DNA of 64,000 nucleotides, taken from contig JAIBCM010000006.1 of NCBI GenBank assembly GCA_019694135.1, positions 49,605-113,604 on the forward strand, in the 5' to 3' direction. Shown here piece after piece: positions 18,498-28,158 of this stretch (the stretch's first letter is position 1; each line of letters starts with the position of its first letter). Position numbers and translations under genes: made by a program. Origin of the DNA: Verrucomicrobiia bacterium. Lineage in GTDB: Bacteria; Verrucomicrobiota; Verrucomicrobiia; JADLBR01; JAIBCM01. The notes under the pieces are model-generated. The model was not told the origin of the DNA. It worked only from the letters and a program-made list of their open reading frames with translations, and searched no databases.

Positions 18498-19595
18498 TTA
18501 AGCCACTCGCATCGGCATAATAACGTAAAGGAAAGTGGCTGTGTCGATGCGCATCACGCCTGGACTTAATTCATCAACAAAATCCATGTGAATTTCGTCG
18601 GAAGAAAGATTTTTCAAGGCGTCCATAACGTATTCTGGATTGAATGCGATAGTTAACTCTTTGCCGCGATATTTAATCGGCAGAGTCTCACGCGCTTCTC
18701 CGATCTCCGGCGTGTTGGAGCTAAGGGTTAAAGTGTCTTTATTAAAATTAAGTTTTACTGAGCTAGACTTCTCACTCGTTAATAAAGAAACGCGTCGCAA
18801 CGTATTAAAAAAGGTTTCTCTTTCCAACGTAATTCTCTCTTTCGTTTCGTTAGGAATGACTTGGCGATAGTTCGGGTAGTTGCCTTCGATTAATTTAGAA
18901 ACCAGTACAGTCCCGTTTAATTCCAATCGAATTTTGTTTTCGGTTAAAGCAAGCGTGATATCGCCCTCGTCTTTGAGTAAACGTTGTATTTCATTAAGCG
19001 TCTTGGTCGGAATAATAATGTCAATTTCTTGGCTTTTAGCGAATTCCAAATCTGACTCGGTCAACGCCAAGCGTCTACCATCCGTAGCAACCATGGTTAA
19101 TTTTTTCTCTTTAAAACTCATCAGCACTCCGTTGAGAACATAACGTGTTTCATCATGAGAAATGGCGTAAGAAGTCTTTTTAAACATGTCTTTCAATAGC
19201 GCTTGTTCAATAGTAATCTGGCGCGCATTTTCTAGCTTAGGAAAAGGAGGAAATTCCTCTTGGGAAAGACCGTTGATTTTAAAAAACGATTGCCCGGATC
19301 TGATGGAGGCTATGTCTTTGCTATCCACTTCTAAATCAATTTCGTGGCTTGGCAATTCTCGAAAAATACTCAAAAGCCGGCGCGCGGGTAAAGTCGTACC
19401 TCCTTCTTCAGAAACTTGTGCTTCAATTTGGCAAGTCACACCAACGTCCAAGTCTGTGGTTGAAAGTTCCAATTTACCTTTTTTCGCTTGTAAAAGAACG
19501 TTTTGAAGAATAGGTAAAGTGGTACGTGTAGAAATGACACTTTGAACCTGTTGCAAGCCCTCAAGCATTTTATCTTTGGCAACGCGAATTTTCAT
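18498..19595 (-). CDS. dnaN: DNA polymerase III beta sliding clamp
   Basis: 365 residues, typical length. Three repeated clamp folds are visible. The N-terminus reads KIRVAKDKMLEGLQQVQSVI. The middle has TSYAISHDETRYVLNGVLM and TDGRRLAL. The C-terminus ends ATFLYVIMPMRVA, matching the conserved clamp end. The ring encircles DNA and tethers polymerase III and many repair proteins. First gene of a minus-strand series with recF. Confidence 0.97.
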   Translation of the reverse strand: MKIRVAKDKMLEGLQQVQSVISTRTTLPILQNVLLQAKKGKLELSTTDLDVGVTCQIEAQVSEEGGTTLPARRLLSIFRELPSHEIDLEVDSKDIASIRSGQSFFKINGLSQEEFPPFPKLENARQITIEQALLKDMFKKTSYAISHDETRYVLNGVLMSFKEKKLTMVATDGRRLALTESDLEFAKSQEIDIIIPTKTLNEIQRLLKDEGDITLALTENKIRLELNGTVLVSKLIEGNYPNYRQVIPNETKERITLERETFFNTLRRVSLLTSEKSSSVKLNFNKDTLTLSSNTPEIGEARETLPIKYRGKELTIAFNPEYVMDALKNLSSDEIHMDFVDELSPGVMRIDTATFLYVIMPMRVA

Positions 19596-19821
19596 AATTT
19601 TTAAAAGTTATTGGACTCTCTATTTATAAAAGAAAAGATCAAACAAACAACTCTTCTTAGTAATGACGTGAATAAGAGTTCTGAGCGTTCTTGTCAAGTG
19701 AACCCCAAAGACTTAGCTAATTTTTTGTTTGGGAATAATTTTGGAATAACTTTGCAGTTTTTCCTAAAGATAATTTTAAAAATAAAAACTTCAAAGAATT
19801 CATGATTTTTCGGTGAGTTAT
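19596..19821. other. AT-rich gap between dnaN and mpl, with a DnaA-box-like site
   Basis: A 226-base, strongly AT-rich gap upstream of dnaN. It should hold the dnaN promoter. One perfect DnaA-box match TTATTCACA sits at 19818-19826, overlapping the mpl stop. No second box is evident here, so this is not a convincing origin by itself. It is recorded because dnaN is adjacent and the GC skew changes sign within several kilobases. Confidence 0.3.
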
Positions 19822-21222
19822 TCACAAAGCGCTGTTTTTTAAAGTTTTTTCTATGAGATTGTGAATTCCGCCAAAACCACCATTAGAGAACACAATAATA
19901 ACATCCTTTTCTTTCAATTGCGGAACGAGTTTTTCGACAATAGCTTGTGCATCGACCTCATAAAAGGCGGGTACCCCTTTAGCTTCGATGGACGCGACAA
20001 CTTTTTCGGGATTCAATCGCTCATTTTCCGGTAATTGATCCAACCGCGCGACTTGGGAAACAAAAACACCATCTGCTAGGGCCAAAGCTTCGGGTAAGGA
20101 ATCTTGAAAAACTGCGCGACGCGTGGTGTTACTGCGCGGTTCGAATAAAGCCCATAATCGTCGACCCTCATAACGTTGTCTTAACCCTTTTAACGTTTCT
20201 TTCATAGCTGTGGGATGATGTCCAAAATCATCGACAATCGTAATATCACCCACCGTTGCTCGTTCTTCTTGACGACGTTTGACACCTTTAAATTGTTTGA
20301 GCGCTTCGGCAATCACGTCGAGATCGATTTGATAAAAATGCGCAGCAGCAATGGCCATCGTTGCATTGCGAACATTAAATTCACCGTGCATAGGTAAATC
20401 GAATTTTTTTCCTAAAATTTCAAACTGTACTCCTGAGCTCGAAGATTGAAAATTTTTAATAGCAATCGCCGCATTGTTCGAGAAACCAACTTCTGTCACA
20501 GGCGCTAAAGCGTTTTTAACCACAGCCATGGAATTGGGATCATCTGCGTTGACCAGAATCATTCCTTGTGTGGGCACAAGATTAACCAAGCGACGAAACG
20601 AAAGCTGAATCGCCGCGAGATTTTCGTAAATGTCCGCGTGATCAAATTCGACATTATTAATAATCACCAACTCAGGAAGGTAATGCAAAAATTTAGAACG
20701 TTTATCAAAAAAAGCAGTGTCGTATTCGTCTCCTTCCAAAATCCAAAAATTACTTTTACCTTTTTTGCAACCGCGATCAAAATTACCAGGCAAACCACCA
20801 ATTAAAAAACTGGGATCTTTCCCGGCAAATTCGAAAATCCATGCCAACAATGAACTCGTTGTTGTTTTGCCATGCGTGCCGGTCACAACTAAGTTATGAG
20901 CGCCTTTCAAAAAAAACTCTTTTAAAATTTCGGGTAAAGATAAATAAGCCAACTTTTTGTTCAGAATTGTTTCCATTTCGGGATTGCCACGACTAATTGC
21001 ATTACCAATCACACATAAATCCGGAGCACTATCTAAATGACTCGCTTCGTAACCCGATTTTAATTCCACGCCACAATTTTCTAAAAATGTCGACATCGGA
21101 GGATAAACATTTTGATCCGATCCTGAAATGTGATAACCGCAAGCTTGCATCATCGCCGCCACATTGCCCATCGCTGTACCACAAATGCCAACAAAATGAA
21201 TTCGCTTTTTATTTTTTGTCAT
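19822..21222 (-). CDS. mpl: UDP-N-acetylmuramate:L-Ala-gamma-D-Glu-mDAP ligase (murein recycling)
   Basis: 466 residues. Features of the Mur ligase family, Mpl branch: N-terminal HFVGICGTAMGNVAAMM, an ATP loop VVTGTHGKTTTSSLLAW near 112, the EGDEYDTAFFDKRSKF segment typical of Mpl, and FDHADIYENL. C-terminal DFGHHPTAMKETLKG and FEPRSNTTRR complete the match. It attaches recycled L-Ala-D-Glu-mDAP tripeptide to UDP-MurNAc, which implies diaminopimelate-type peptidoglycan. An L,D-transpeptidase gene lies divergently upstream. Confidence 0.93.
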   Translation of the reverse strand: MTKNKKRIHFVGICGTAMGNVAAMMQACGYHISGSDQNVYPPMSTFLENCGVELKSGYEASHLDSAPDLCVIGNAISRGNPEMETILNKKLAYLSLPEILKEFFLKGAHNLVVTGTHGKTTTSSLLAWIFEFAGKDPSFLIGGLPGNFDRGCKKGKSNFWILEGDEYDTAFFDKRSKFLHYLPELVIINNVEFDHADIYENLAAIQLSFRRLVNLVPTQGMILVNADDPNSMAVVKNALAPVTEVGFSNNAAIAIKNFQSSSSGVQFEILGKKFDLPMHGEFNVRNATMAIAAAHFYQIDLDVIAEALKQFKGVKRRQEERATVGDITIVDDFGHHPTAMKETLKGLRQRYEGRRLWALFEPRSNTTRRAVFQDSLPEALALADGVFVSQVARLDQLPENERLNPEKVVASIEAKGVPAFYEVDAQAIVEKLVPQLKEKDVIIVFSNGGFGGIHNLIEKTLKNSAL

Positions 21223-21293
21223 GAGAAAGAAAAGTTATCTGAATTTTAAAAATTAGAAAATTGATTATTTTTGCGTGTAAAATATTAATTTCT

Positions 21294-21302
21294 TGCTATA
21301 AT
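21294..21302 (+). promoter_or_regulatory. Extended -10 promoter (TGC-TATAAT) for the L,D-transpeptidase gene
   Basis: A perfect TATAAT (21297-21302) preceded by TGC forms an extended -10. It ends 13 bases before the ATG at 21316, so the 5' leader would be only about 7 bases and has no Shine-Dalgarno. No good -35 at 17 bases, as expected for extended -10 promoters. Confidence 0.55.
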
Positions 21303-21315
21303 AATCGCTTATTGC

Positions 21316-21990
21316 ATGAATTTTCGATTCTCCTGGTTATTACCGGTTATAGCAATGGGATGGTTGGTGGGTTGCGCAAGTTTAGATGAAGCCGACGATT
21401 CCGACGATGCTCCATCTCGAGAAAAATCGAAACCAAAACCGAGACCCACAACGGTGGCTTATATTAGCATCGCACAACAAATGATGGAAGTGGTCAAAGA
21501 CGGCGTTCGCATCGCGCGTTATCCCGTTTCCACTTCTAAATATGGTTTGGGTGACGATCCAAATAGTTACAAAACGCCACTTGGAATTTTTGAAATCGCC
21601 AAGAAAATTGGCGAAGGCGTGCCGCGCGGTGGCAAATTTTACAAACGTAAATTTACCGGAGTCGTTTTTGATTTAGATCATTACGATCCTATTCTTCATC
21701 CCGCGGAATACGATAGCATTCTCACCCGCATTCTTTGGCTAAACGGATTGGAGTGGCGAAATCGTCGTGCTTACAATCGCGGCATATATATTCATGGTAC
21801 CAACCAAGAACATCTCGTGGGTCGACCAGTGAGTTACGGTTGTATTCGTATGAAAAATAATGATGTTCTAAAACTTTTTAATTTATTAGATGAAGGCGCT
21901 TATGTTGTCATTCGCCAAGCGCCTTTGCCTAATGGCCCTTCTTATCAAGATTTGATTGCTCTTACCCAACGAGCCAACACTTCAGGCTAA
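21316..21990 (+). CDS. L,D-transpeptidase (YkuD family), lipoprotein
   Basis: 224 residues. The N-terminus has a lipobox, MGWLVGC, predicting lipidation at Cys20, then a Ser/Asp/Lys/Pro-rich linker. The YkuD domain spans about 45-210. Its catalytic motif includes His160 (YIHGTN) and Cys176 in SYGCIRM. These enzymes form 3-3 crosslinks in peptidoglycan or attach proteins to it. It stands alone, divergent from mpl and convergent with the MsbA-like gene; the two stop codons overlap by four bases (21987-21990). Confidence 0.93.
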   Translation: MNFRFSWLLPVIAMGWLVGCASLDEADDSDDAPSREKSKPKPRPTTVAYISIAQQMMEVVKDGVRIARYPVSTSKYGLGDDPNSYKTPLGIFEIAKKIGEGVPRGGKFYKRKFTGVVFDLDHYDPILHPAEYDSILTRILWLNGLEWRNRRAYNRGIYIHGTNQEHLVGRPVSYGCIRMKNNDVLKLFNLLDEGAYVVIRQAPLPNGPSYQDLIALTQRANTSG

Positions 21991-23861
21991 GCAGATTCCG
22001 CAATCAACGCATTACCGCCAAACTGCAATTCATTTAATCGTCGATAAAGCGCGGATTCGTTCAATAAAAATTCATGAGTGCCTCGCGCCACGACTTGACC
22101 TTTGTCCAACACAATAATTTCATCAGCTCTTTCAATGGTGCTCAAACGATGCGCAATCGCAATCACCGTACGGCCAGCGGAAAATTTATCAATCGCATCT
22201 TGCACTTTTGCCGCGCTTTCCGCATCCAAAGCGCTCGTCGCTTCGTCCAACAAAAGAATCGGTGCATTTTTCAAAAAAGCACGAGCTAAACTTAAACGTT
22301 GCTGTTGGCCACCTGAAAAACGACACCCTTTATCGCCCACAATGGTGTCATATTTTTTGGGAAGTTGCTCAATAAACTCATCAGCATGGGCCAAAGCAGC
22401 GGCTCGCTCTATAGATTCCTGACTAGCTTTAGGTCGTCCATAAAGAATATTTTCTCGAATACTGGCGTGAAAAAGAAAAGTTTCTTGCGAAACCAAACCA
22501 ATCTGACGACGGAGCGATTCCATCTCAATGTCGCGAATATCTTTTCCATCGATTAACACTCGGCCTTGTTGCGGTTCATAAAAACGCATAATCAAATTAA
22601 AAATAGAACTTTTTCCTGCACCACTGGGGCCAACGAGCGCATAAAATTTGCCGGGTTCAAAGACTAGAGAGACGTTCTTTAAAGCTCGGCGTTGTTCCAA
22701 AATACGCCCTTCTTGCGGTCCTCCCTCTTCATTAAAACGTCGAACGACATATTTGAATTTAATATTTTCCAACTCCACTCGACCCTGTGATGAATCAATA
22801 ACCAAAGCATTGGACACATTTTCTACACTCGGTTTTGTATCTAAAATACTAAATAAGCCTTGCAACATCGTAGACACGCGTTGAGCGGTCACATAAATGC
22901 GACTTAAACTTTTGAACGGGCCATACATTAAAAAAATTCCCGTAGCGACAATGATCAAATCTTTTGCTGCCATGTGAGTATAAATGCCATAAATGATTGC
23001 TGCGCCAAAACCAATCGAAGCCAGCACTTCCACACTTGGGCCTACTAATTCCAATAATTTACGATTTCGCATCGACGCATTATATTCGTCCAAACCCGCT
23101 TTTTTGAAACGACGGATTTCATCAGCGCTTTGGGCATAAGATTTCACCACACGCATGCCCAATAGATTTTCTTGCAAAATAGTAACTGTTTCAGCTCCTG
23201 AACTTTCTTCCGCGCGTCCTTTTCGACGAACTCGATAACCGATAATCAAGGCAGGAATTAAACTCGCTGGGATAAAAAACAAAACCATAAAGGTAAATTT
23301 AGGATTATGATGGATCATATAAGCAATAACTCCGATCAAAGCCATCGGTTGCTTAATAACATCGGACACTAATTGGGTTAATACCATTTGAGTGTTTTTT
23401 GTTCGTTGCACGACTTGAAAAATTAATTTTCCTGATTTTTGGTTCGCAAAATAATCCAGAGACAATCGTTGCAAGGCAGAAAAAATTTCTGTTTTCAAAT
23501 CAAATAAAATACGCAATCCCACCCACATCGTGCAATAAACGCTGAGATAACCCAAAACCGCTCTTACAATAAAATAAAAAGGCACTAAACTACCAGCTAA
23601 GACAATTTCCCATAGAGAAAGTTGAACCTTCGATTTTTCTAAAGATTCCAAACTCCACTTTAAAAAAGGCAATAGAGCACCTTCCCAACTTCCTGCAATT
23701 CCTCCCAAAGCCAAACCGGCAATCCAACGAAATCGATAAGGTTTTACGTATTTTCCCAACCGTTTAAAATATGGCCAAATTTCCAAAAAATCTTTCGCGG
23801 AATGTTGTAAAAACCGTTTTAAACGGTTTTGGGAAATTTCCCGAGTATCATTTTTTTCCAT
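21987..23861 (-). CDS. MsbA-like ABC exporter, fused permease and ATPase
   Basis: 624 residues. The membrane domain covers about 40-340, with six helices. The nucleotide-binding domain covers about 360-610: Walker A GPSGAGKSSIFNLI, Q-loop LVSQETFLFHASI, signature FSGGQQQRLSLARAF, Walker B PILLLDEATSALDAESA and switch His in AIAHRLSTI. This is the architecture of MsbA and related lipid or drug flippases. With LpxK elsewhere in the window, lipid A-core flipping is plausible, but the substrate is not provable from sequence. Confidence 0.9.
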   Translation of the reverse strand: MEKNDTREISQNRLKRFLQHSAKDFLEIWPYFKRLGKYVKPYRFRWIAGLALGGIAGSWEGALLPFLKWSLESLEKSKVQLSLWEIVLAGSLVPFYFIVRAVLGYLSVYCTMWVGLRILFDLKTEIFSALQRLSLDYFANQKSGKLIFQVVQRTKNTQMVLTQLVSDVIKQPMALIGVIAYMIHHNPKFTFMVLFFIPASLIPALIIGYRVRRKGRAEESSGAETVTILQENLLGMRVVKSYAQSADEIRRFKKAGLDEYNASMRNRKLLELVGPSVEVLASIGFGAAIIYGIYTHMAAKDLIIVATGIFLMYGPFKSLSRIYVTAQRVSTMLQGLFSILDTKPSVENVSNALVIDSSQGRVELENIKFKYVVRRFNEEGGPQEGRILEQRRALKNVSLVFEPGKFYALVGPSGAGKSSIFNLIMRFYEPQQGRVLIDGKDIRDIEMESLRRQIGLVSQETFLFHASIRENILYGRPKASQESIERAAALAHADEFIEQLPKKYDTIVGDKGCRFSGGQQQRLSLARAFLKNAPILLLDEATSALDAESAAKVQDAIDKFSAGRTVIAIAHRLSTIERADEIIVLDKGQVVARGTHEFLLNESALYRRLNELQFGGNALIAESA

Positions 23862-23899
23862 AAATCATCTAATTATATCACATCTTCAAAAAAGAATCC

Positions 23900-25705
23900 C
23901 TATTGCTTTTGTTGTAATAACGATTCTGTAGCAAAATCCAACATTTTCTCAGCTAAGATTTGCGTGCCTTCGTCTAAAGCTTGATTTGCTTTTTTTAACT
24001 GTTCCAATTCCTGGCTTTGAAGCGCGTCACTTACTTTTTTGGCGAGTTGTTTGACAGCATCGACTTCTTTTGGCAGTAGACGATTTTGTAATAGTGACAA
24101 CGCTTTATGTGTCGCTTCTAACATTTCTTTGGCTTTTAACTCAGCTTCCACCCAACGTCTTTGTGAGACATCTTCAAACGCGTGTGATAAAGAATCCGCA
24201 AGCATCTCTTCCACTTTTTGATCGGAAACTTCAATTGCTGATTTTAATTCCATTACTTCTTCCTGACTGGTCTTAATATCGCGTGCTAACACTTTCAAAA
24301 TGCCGTCAGCGTCGATCTCAAACTGCACACCTACCCGTGGCACGCCGCGTGGTGCGGCTTCAAATTCTAATTCCAACTGACCCAAGGGCCAATTATCTTT
24401 AGCAAGTTCGCGTTCGCCTTGAAGAACTTGAATTTTCATCGCGCGTTGGTAATCCACAGCCGTTGTAAACATTTCACCTGCTTTAATCGGAATGGTTGAA
24501 TTACGCGGAATAATCACATTCATTAACCCGCCAAAAGTTTCGATTCCTAAAGAAAGCGGCGTGACATCTAGTAGTACCACATGAGAAACATTTCCTTCCA
24601 AAATGCCTGCTTGCAATGTTGCGCCCAAAGCCACTGCTTCATCGGGATTCATCGAAATATTGGGTTCTTTACCAAAAATTTCTTTGACTAGGCTGCGAAC
24701 CAACGGCATTCGTGTCTGGCCTCCTACCAAAATCACTTCATCCAAAAATTCCGGTTTGATTTTGGCATCCAACATGGCTTGAAGACAGTGTTGACGCGTT
24801 TTTTCAATGATAGGTTTGGCCAAGCGATTTAACTCGTCACGGGTTAAAACATAAGAAAAATTAAAATTTTCCTCAAGAAAAGGAAGATGAATTTCGATTG
24901 ATTCTTCCTTGGATAAAACGATTTTTGCTCTTTCGGCCTCTTCACGCAAGCGTGTGTTAAGCATAACATTGGATTTTCCTGAAAACCCTTTTTCTAACAT
25001 CTTTCCCCATAAAAATTCGCTGACTTTTTGATCAATATCATCACCTCCCAAACAGGTATTGCCATGCGTCGATCGCACTTCAAAGACACCAAGATTGAGT
25101 TCCAAAATAGAAAGATCAAATGTTCCTCCACCCAGATCGTAAACAGCAATCAAACCACGTTGCTTTTTATCTAATCCATAAGCCAAAGCGGCAGCGGTGG
25201 GTTCATTAAGAATGCGTTCTACTGTCAAACCTGCTAGCTCGCTGGCGCGTTTGGTGGCGTTGCGCTGGGCATCATTAAAATAAGCTGGCACGGTAATGAC
25301 CGCGCGACTGATTGGTTCACCGCATTCATGTTCCGCATCTGCTTTTAACTTTTTTAAAATTTCTGATGCAATTTCTTCAGGCAAATAACTTTTTCCTTTT
25401 AGCGGAATGCTAACTCTTCCTAAAGAATCAGCCTGGACAGGGTAATTAACTTTTTTTTCCTCATTGCTTAGCTCAGAAAAGCGGCGTCCCATGAATCGTT
25501 TGACTGAATAAACCGTTTTTTCAGGGTCCAATGCCTGTTTCCGTTTTGCCGGATGACCTACTAAAATTTTTTCTGAAGAAAAATTGGCCACAGAAGGCGT
25601 GATTCGTTGCCGTTCCGTATCAGCAATCAGAATTGGAAATCCTGAATCCATTGTGCCCACTAAGGAATTTGTAGTTCCAAGATCAATCCCAATAATTTTA
25701 GACAT
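23900..25705 (-). CDS. Hsp70 chaperone, HscA-like
   Basis: About 601 residues from the ATG at 25705 ([12 protein letters not shown]); the frame extends six codons further. ATPase motifs: [24 protein letters not shown] and [11 protein letters not shown]. The interdomain linker [14 protein letters not shown] and a substrate domain follow. The C-terminal lid lacks the Gly-rich disordered tail of DnaK. Its [14 protein letters not shown] segment looks more like HscA. A J-domain, HscB-like gene lies on the same strand 2.4 kb upstream, across an inserted opposite-strand subtilase. An Fe-S cluster assembly role is inferred; a second DnaK is the alternative. Confidence 0.85.
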   Translation of the reverse strand: MSKIIGIDLGTTNSLVGTMDSGFPILIADTERQRITPSVANFSSEKILVGHPAKRKQALDPEKTVYSVKRFMGRRFSELSNEEKKVNYPVQADSLGRVSIPLKGKSYLPEEIASEILKKLKADAEHECGEPISRAVITVPAYFNDAQRNATKRASELAGLTVERILNEPTAAALAYGLDKKQRGLIAVYDLGGGTFDLSILELNLGVFEVRSTHGNTCLGGDDIDQKVSEFLWGKMLEKGFSGKSNVMLNTRLREEAERAKIVLSKEESIEIHLPFLEENFNFSYVLTRDELNRLAKPIIEKTRQHCLQAMLDAKIKPEFLDEVILVGGQTRMPLVRSLVKEIFGKEPNISMNPDEAVALGATLQAGILEGNVSHVVLLDVTPLSLGIETFGGLMNVIIPRNSTIPIKAGEMFTTAVDYQRAMKIQVLQGERELAKDNWPLGQLELEFEAAPRGVPRVGVQFEIDADGILKVLARDIKTSQEEVMELKSAIEVSDQKVEEMLADSLSHAFEDVSQRRWVEAELKAKEMLEATHKALSLLQNRLLPKEVDAVKQLAKKVSDALQSQELEQLKKANQALDEGTQILAEKMLDFATESLLQQKQ

Positions 25706-25850
25706 AGCTTTAATTAGCAGCATCTTTTGTGAGTTGAAGCGTTAAAACGCGATTTTAATTGAGAAGGGAAATTAAATTTTTTAGCTAAAATTTTTATAAA
25801 GCATTTGACTTAATATCTTAAATGAACGAAATTTTTCTAAATTAAAAATT

Positions 25851-28130
25851 ATGATTAAAACAACCTATATTAAAAAAGTATTCTATCATATTTTAACCCT
25901 TTTTACGTCTACTTTTTTAGCGTTGCCTATTCATGCCAAAAGTGTCGCAGAAAGTTTCGAAGAATTATTTCGTAGTTGTCCAATTATATCTGAAGAAGTT
26001 TCGCAGCCTGATGCTCGCGGCACTTATACACGCGTGAGATTAGTAAAAACTGAAGAAATTGGAGCTGAATTGGTTAGATTGGAAGCAACGATTCAAAAAG
26101 ATTTTCAAACTGGGCGTGAGCATTTCCTTTCTTATCGGGCGGATGTGGCTGACGAAGTGATGGTAGAATTAAAACGGGGTTATGAAAAATCGGCGCTAGA
26201 AGCGTTGTTGCAAAATTTAGGCATTGCAAAGTTTCGAATTACGGAAGAAACGCTTTTACCTGGTTACGTTATTAAGATTTTAAATCCTAAACTAAATAGT
26301 GTTCCTGAGTTAGTGGAATATTTAAATCGACAACCTCAAGTTGATTTTGCGGAGAGTGATGGGCTTGGATTGTCAGCAGCAGAGGATCCCCCAACGAAAA
26401 AGCCTAATGACCCTAAGTATCAAGATAATGAGCAGGACAATTTATATCTCATCGATGCTCCAGAAGCTTGGCATGTTACAACCGGAAGTAAAGACGTTGT
26501 CGTTGCTGTGATTGATACGGGAGTGGATTGGAATCATGAAGATTTAAAAGGAAATATATGGGTTAATAGTGGTGAAATTCCTAACAATGGAAAAGATGAT
26601 GACAAAAACGGATTCGTGGATGACATTCGTGGATGGGATTTTTTTCTAAAGGATAGTAATTCGCCTATGGATAATGATGGTCATGGAACATCGGTTGCAG
26701 GGATTATTGGAGCGGTAGGAAATAATAATAAAGGAATAGTTGGCGTTAATTGGAAAGTTAGTATTATGTCATTAAAATCAGGCAACCATACACATTCGAA
26801 AAAAAACATCATTAAATCCATTTACTACGCTTGTAAAATGGGAGCTGATGTTATTAATATTAGTATTTATGGACCACACTCCGTAAAAGAACTTAATGCT
26901 GTTAAATATGCTCAAAAACAGGGAGTTTTGATTGTAGCTTGTGCAGGAAATGATGGAGAAGAAAACAAAGGTTATGCTAATAGCTACGAGTTTCCTGCCT
27001 CATACAACGGATTGGACAATGTCATTAGCGTGGCAGCTGCTCATCATACTTATAATAACAAATTTGAAAGCTATTCCAATTATAGCAAAAAATATGTCGA
27101 TTTAGCAGCTCCCGTTGCTGAAACGACCCTTAATATTGGTAACAGCTACAGATATTTTAATGGAACATCAGCAGCGACTCCCCATGTAGTTGGTGTCGCG
27201 GCATTAATTAAATCTGTCCAACCCACATGGAAAGCTAAGGAAATAAAAAATCTTATTTTAGCAACGGTGGATAAAGTTCCTGAATTTGAAGATAAAGTTA
27301 AAACCGGTGGACGTTTGAATGCTTACAAGTCCATTCTCAATGCTAATCCTGGCAAGATTCGTATGCTGACGGAATCACCCATAAAAGTTAAAGAGCAGCC
27401 AGGTGGTAAACTGGTTCCCATTGAAATGGAACGGGTCGACGGCAATTACGGAAAAGTGACAGTGAATCTAAGTAAAGTCGATGGGAGCGCAACGCAAGGT
27501 TTAGATTACAAGCCAGAAATTATTGATGCTGTATGGGGGCCAGGGGAAATGGGTAAAAAGTATTTAACCTTTCGTATTCTTGATGATAATGAGGATGAGT
27601 ATAATGAATGGATTTTTGCGCACCTGAAAATTCAAGGAGATGCAGTTTGGGAACATAAAGGGGGTAATAAGAATACTATTAAAGATGTAATTTGGGAACA
27701 TAACGGAGGTAATAAGGATATTGTTAGCATTCAAATCCTTGATAATGAGCCTAAAGGAATTGTGAGATTTAAGAAGAGCTTATACAAGGTCGAGGAATCG
27801 GTCGGTACAGTCCAGGTTGAAGTTGAGCGTGTAGGTGGAGCCAGCGGGTCTGCTACAGTTAATTATAAACTTTATTCTCTAATAGTTAAAAAAGGCAGTC
27901 AGGGTCCGGTAGGAGATTTTATTCCTCCATTCGAAGGTAAAGTAAGCTGGGCCAATGGTGAAAGTGGAGTTAAAACTTTTCCCATTCATGTTCGCCAAGA
28001 TAATGTTAAAGAAGATGAAGAAGACATGTTTCGGCTGAAGTTGACCCCTGTGAATGGAACTGCGGTGCAAAATGGATTAATCCCATTCATTATCAAAGCC
28101 AGCGATTACGATAATAAAAAAGCGCCTTAG
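25851..28130 (+). CDS. Secreted subtilase (S8) with C-terminal Calx-beta domains
   Basis: 759 residues. Signal peptide at 1-30. A probable I9-type propeptide at about 75-170 ends in VDFAESDG. The catalytic domain spans about 200-500: Asp in VVVAVIDTGVDWNHED, His in DNDGHGTSVAGIIGA, Ser in NGTSAATPHVVGVAAL. An Asn/Asp-rich GKDDDKNGFVDD loop may bind calcium. Two Calx-beta-like domains (about 505-640 and 645-755) complete it. The first contains an in-frame 45-bp tandem duplication. It sits on the strand opposite to, and between, the HscA-like and HscB-like genes. Confidence 0.92.
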   Translation: MIKTTYIKKVFYHILTLFTSTFLALPIHAKSVAESFEELFRSCPIISEEVSQPDARGTYTRVRLVKTEEIGAELVRLEATIQKDFQTGREHFLSYRADVADEVMVELKRGYEKSALEALLQNLGIAKFRITEETLLPGYVIKILNPKLNSVPELVEYLNRQPQVDFAESDGLGLSAAEDPPTKKPNDPKYQDNEQDNLYLIDAPEAWHVTTGSKDVVVAVIDTGVDWNHEDLKGNIWVNSGEIPNNGKDDDKNGFVDDIRGWDFFLKDSNSPMDNDGHGTSVAGIIGAVGNNNKGIVGVNWKVSIMSLKSGNHTHSKKNIIKSIYYACKMGADVINISIYGPHSVKELNAVKYAQKQGVLIVACAGNDGEENKGYANSYEFPASYNGLDNVISVAAAHHTYNNKFESYSNYSKKYVDLAAPVAETTLNIGNSYRYFNGTSAATPHVVGVAALIKSVQPTWKAKEIKNLILATVDKVPEFEDKVKTGGRLNAYKSILNANPGKIRMLTESPIKVKEQPGGKLVPIEMERVDGNYGKVTVNLSKVDGSATQGLDYKPEIIDAVWGPGEMGKKYLTFRILDDNEDEYNEWIFAHLKIQGDAVWEHKGGNKNTIKDVIWEHNGGNKDIVSIQILDNEPKGIVRFKKSLYKVEESVGTVQVEVERVGGASGSATVNYKLYSLIVKKGSQGPVGDFIPPFEGKVSWANGESGVKTFPIHVRQDNVKEDEEDMFRLKLTPVNGTAVQNGLIPFIIKASDYDNKKAP
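27646..27735 (+). repeat. In-frame 45-bp tandem duplication
   Basis: Unit 1 (27646-27690) and unit 2 (27691-27735) both start with TTTGGGAACATAA and share GGTAATAAG. Each encodes 15 residues with the core WEH(K/N)GGNK. They lie in the first Calx-beta domain of the subtilase. Confidence 0.8.
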
Positions 28131-28158
28131 TTGAAATTAAGAAACAAATTGGCTTTGT

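Noticed and set aside
25739..25750. Inverted repeat GCGTT-AA-AACGC upstream of the HscA-like gene
   Set aside because: Too short to call an operator, and it does not match CIRCE; left unassigned.
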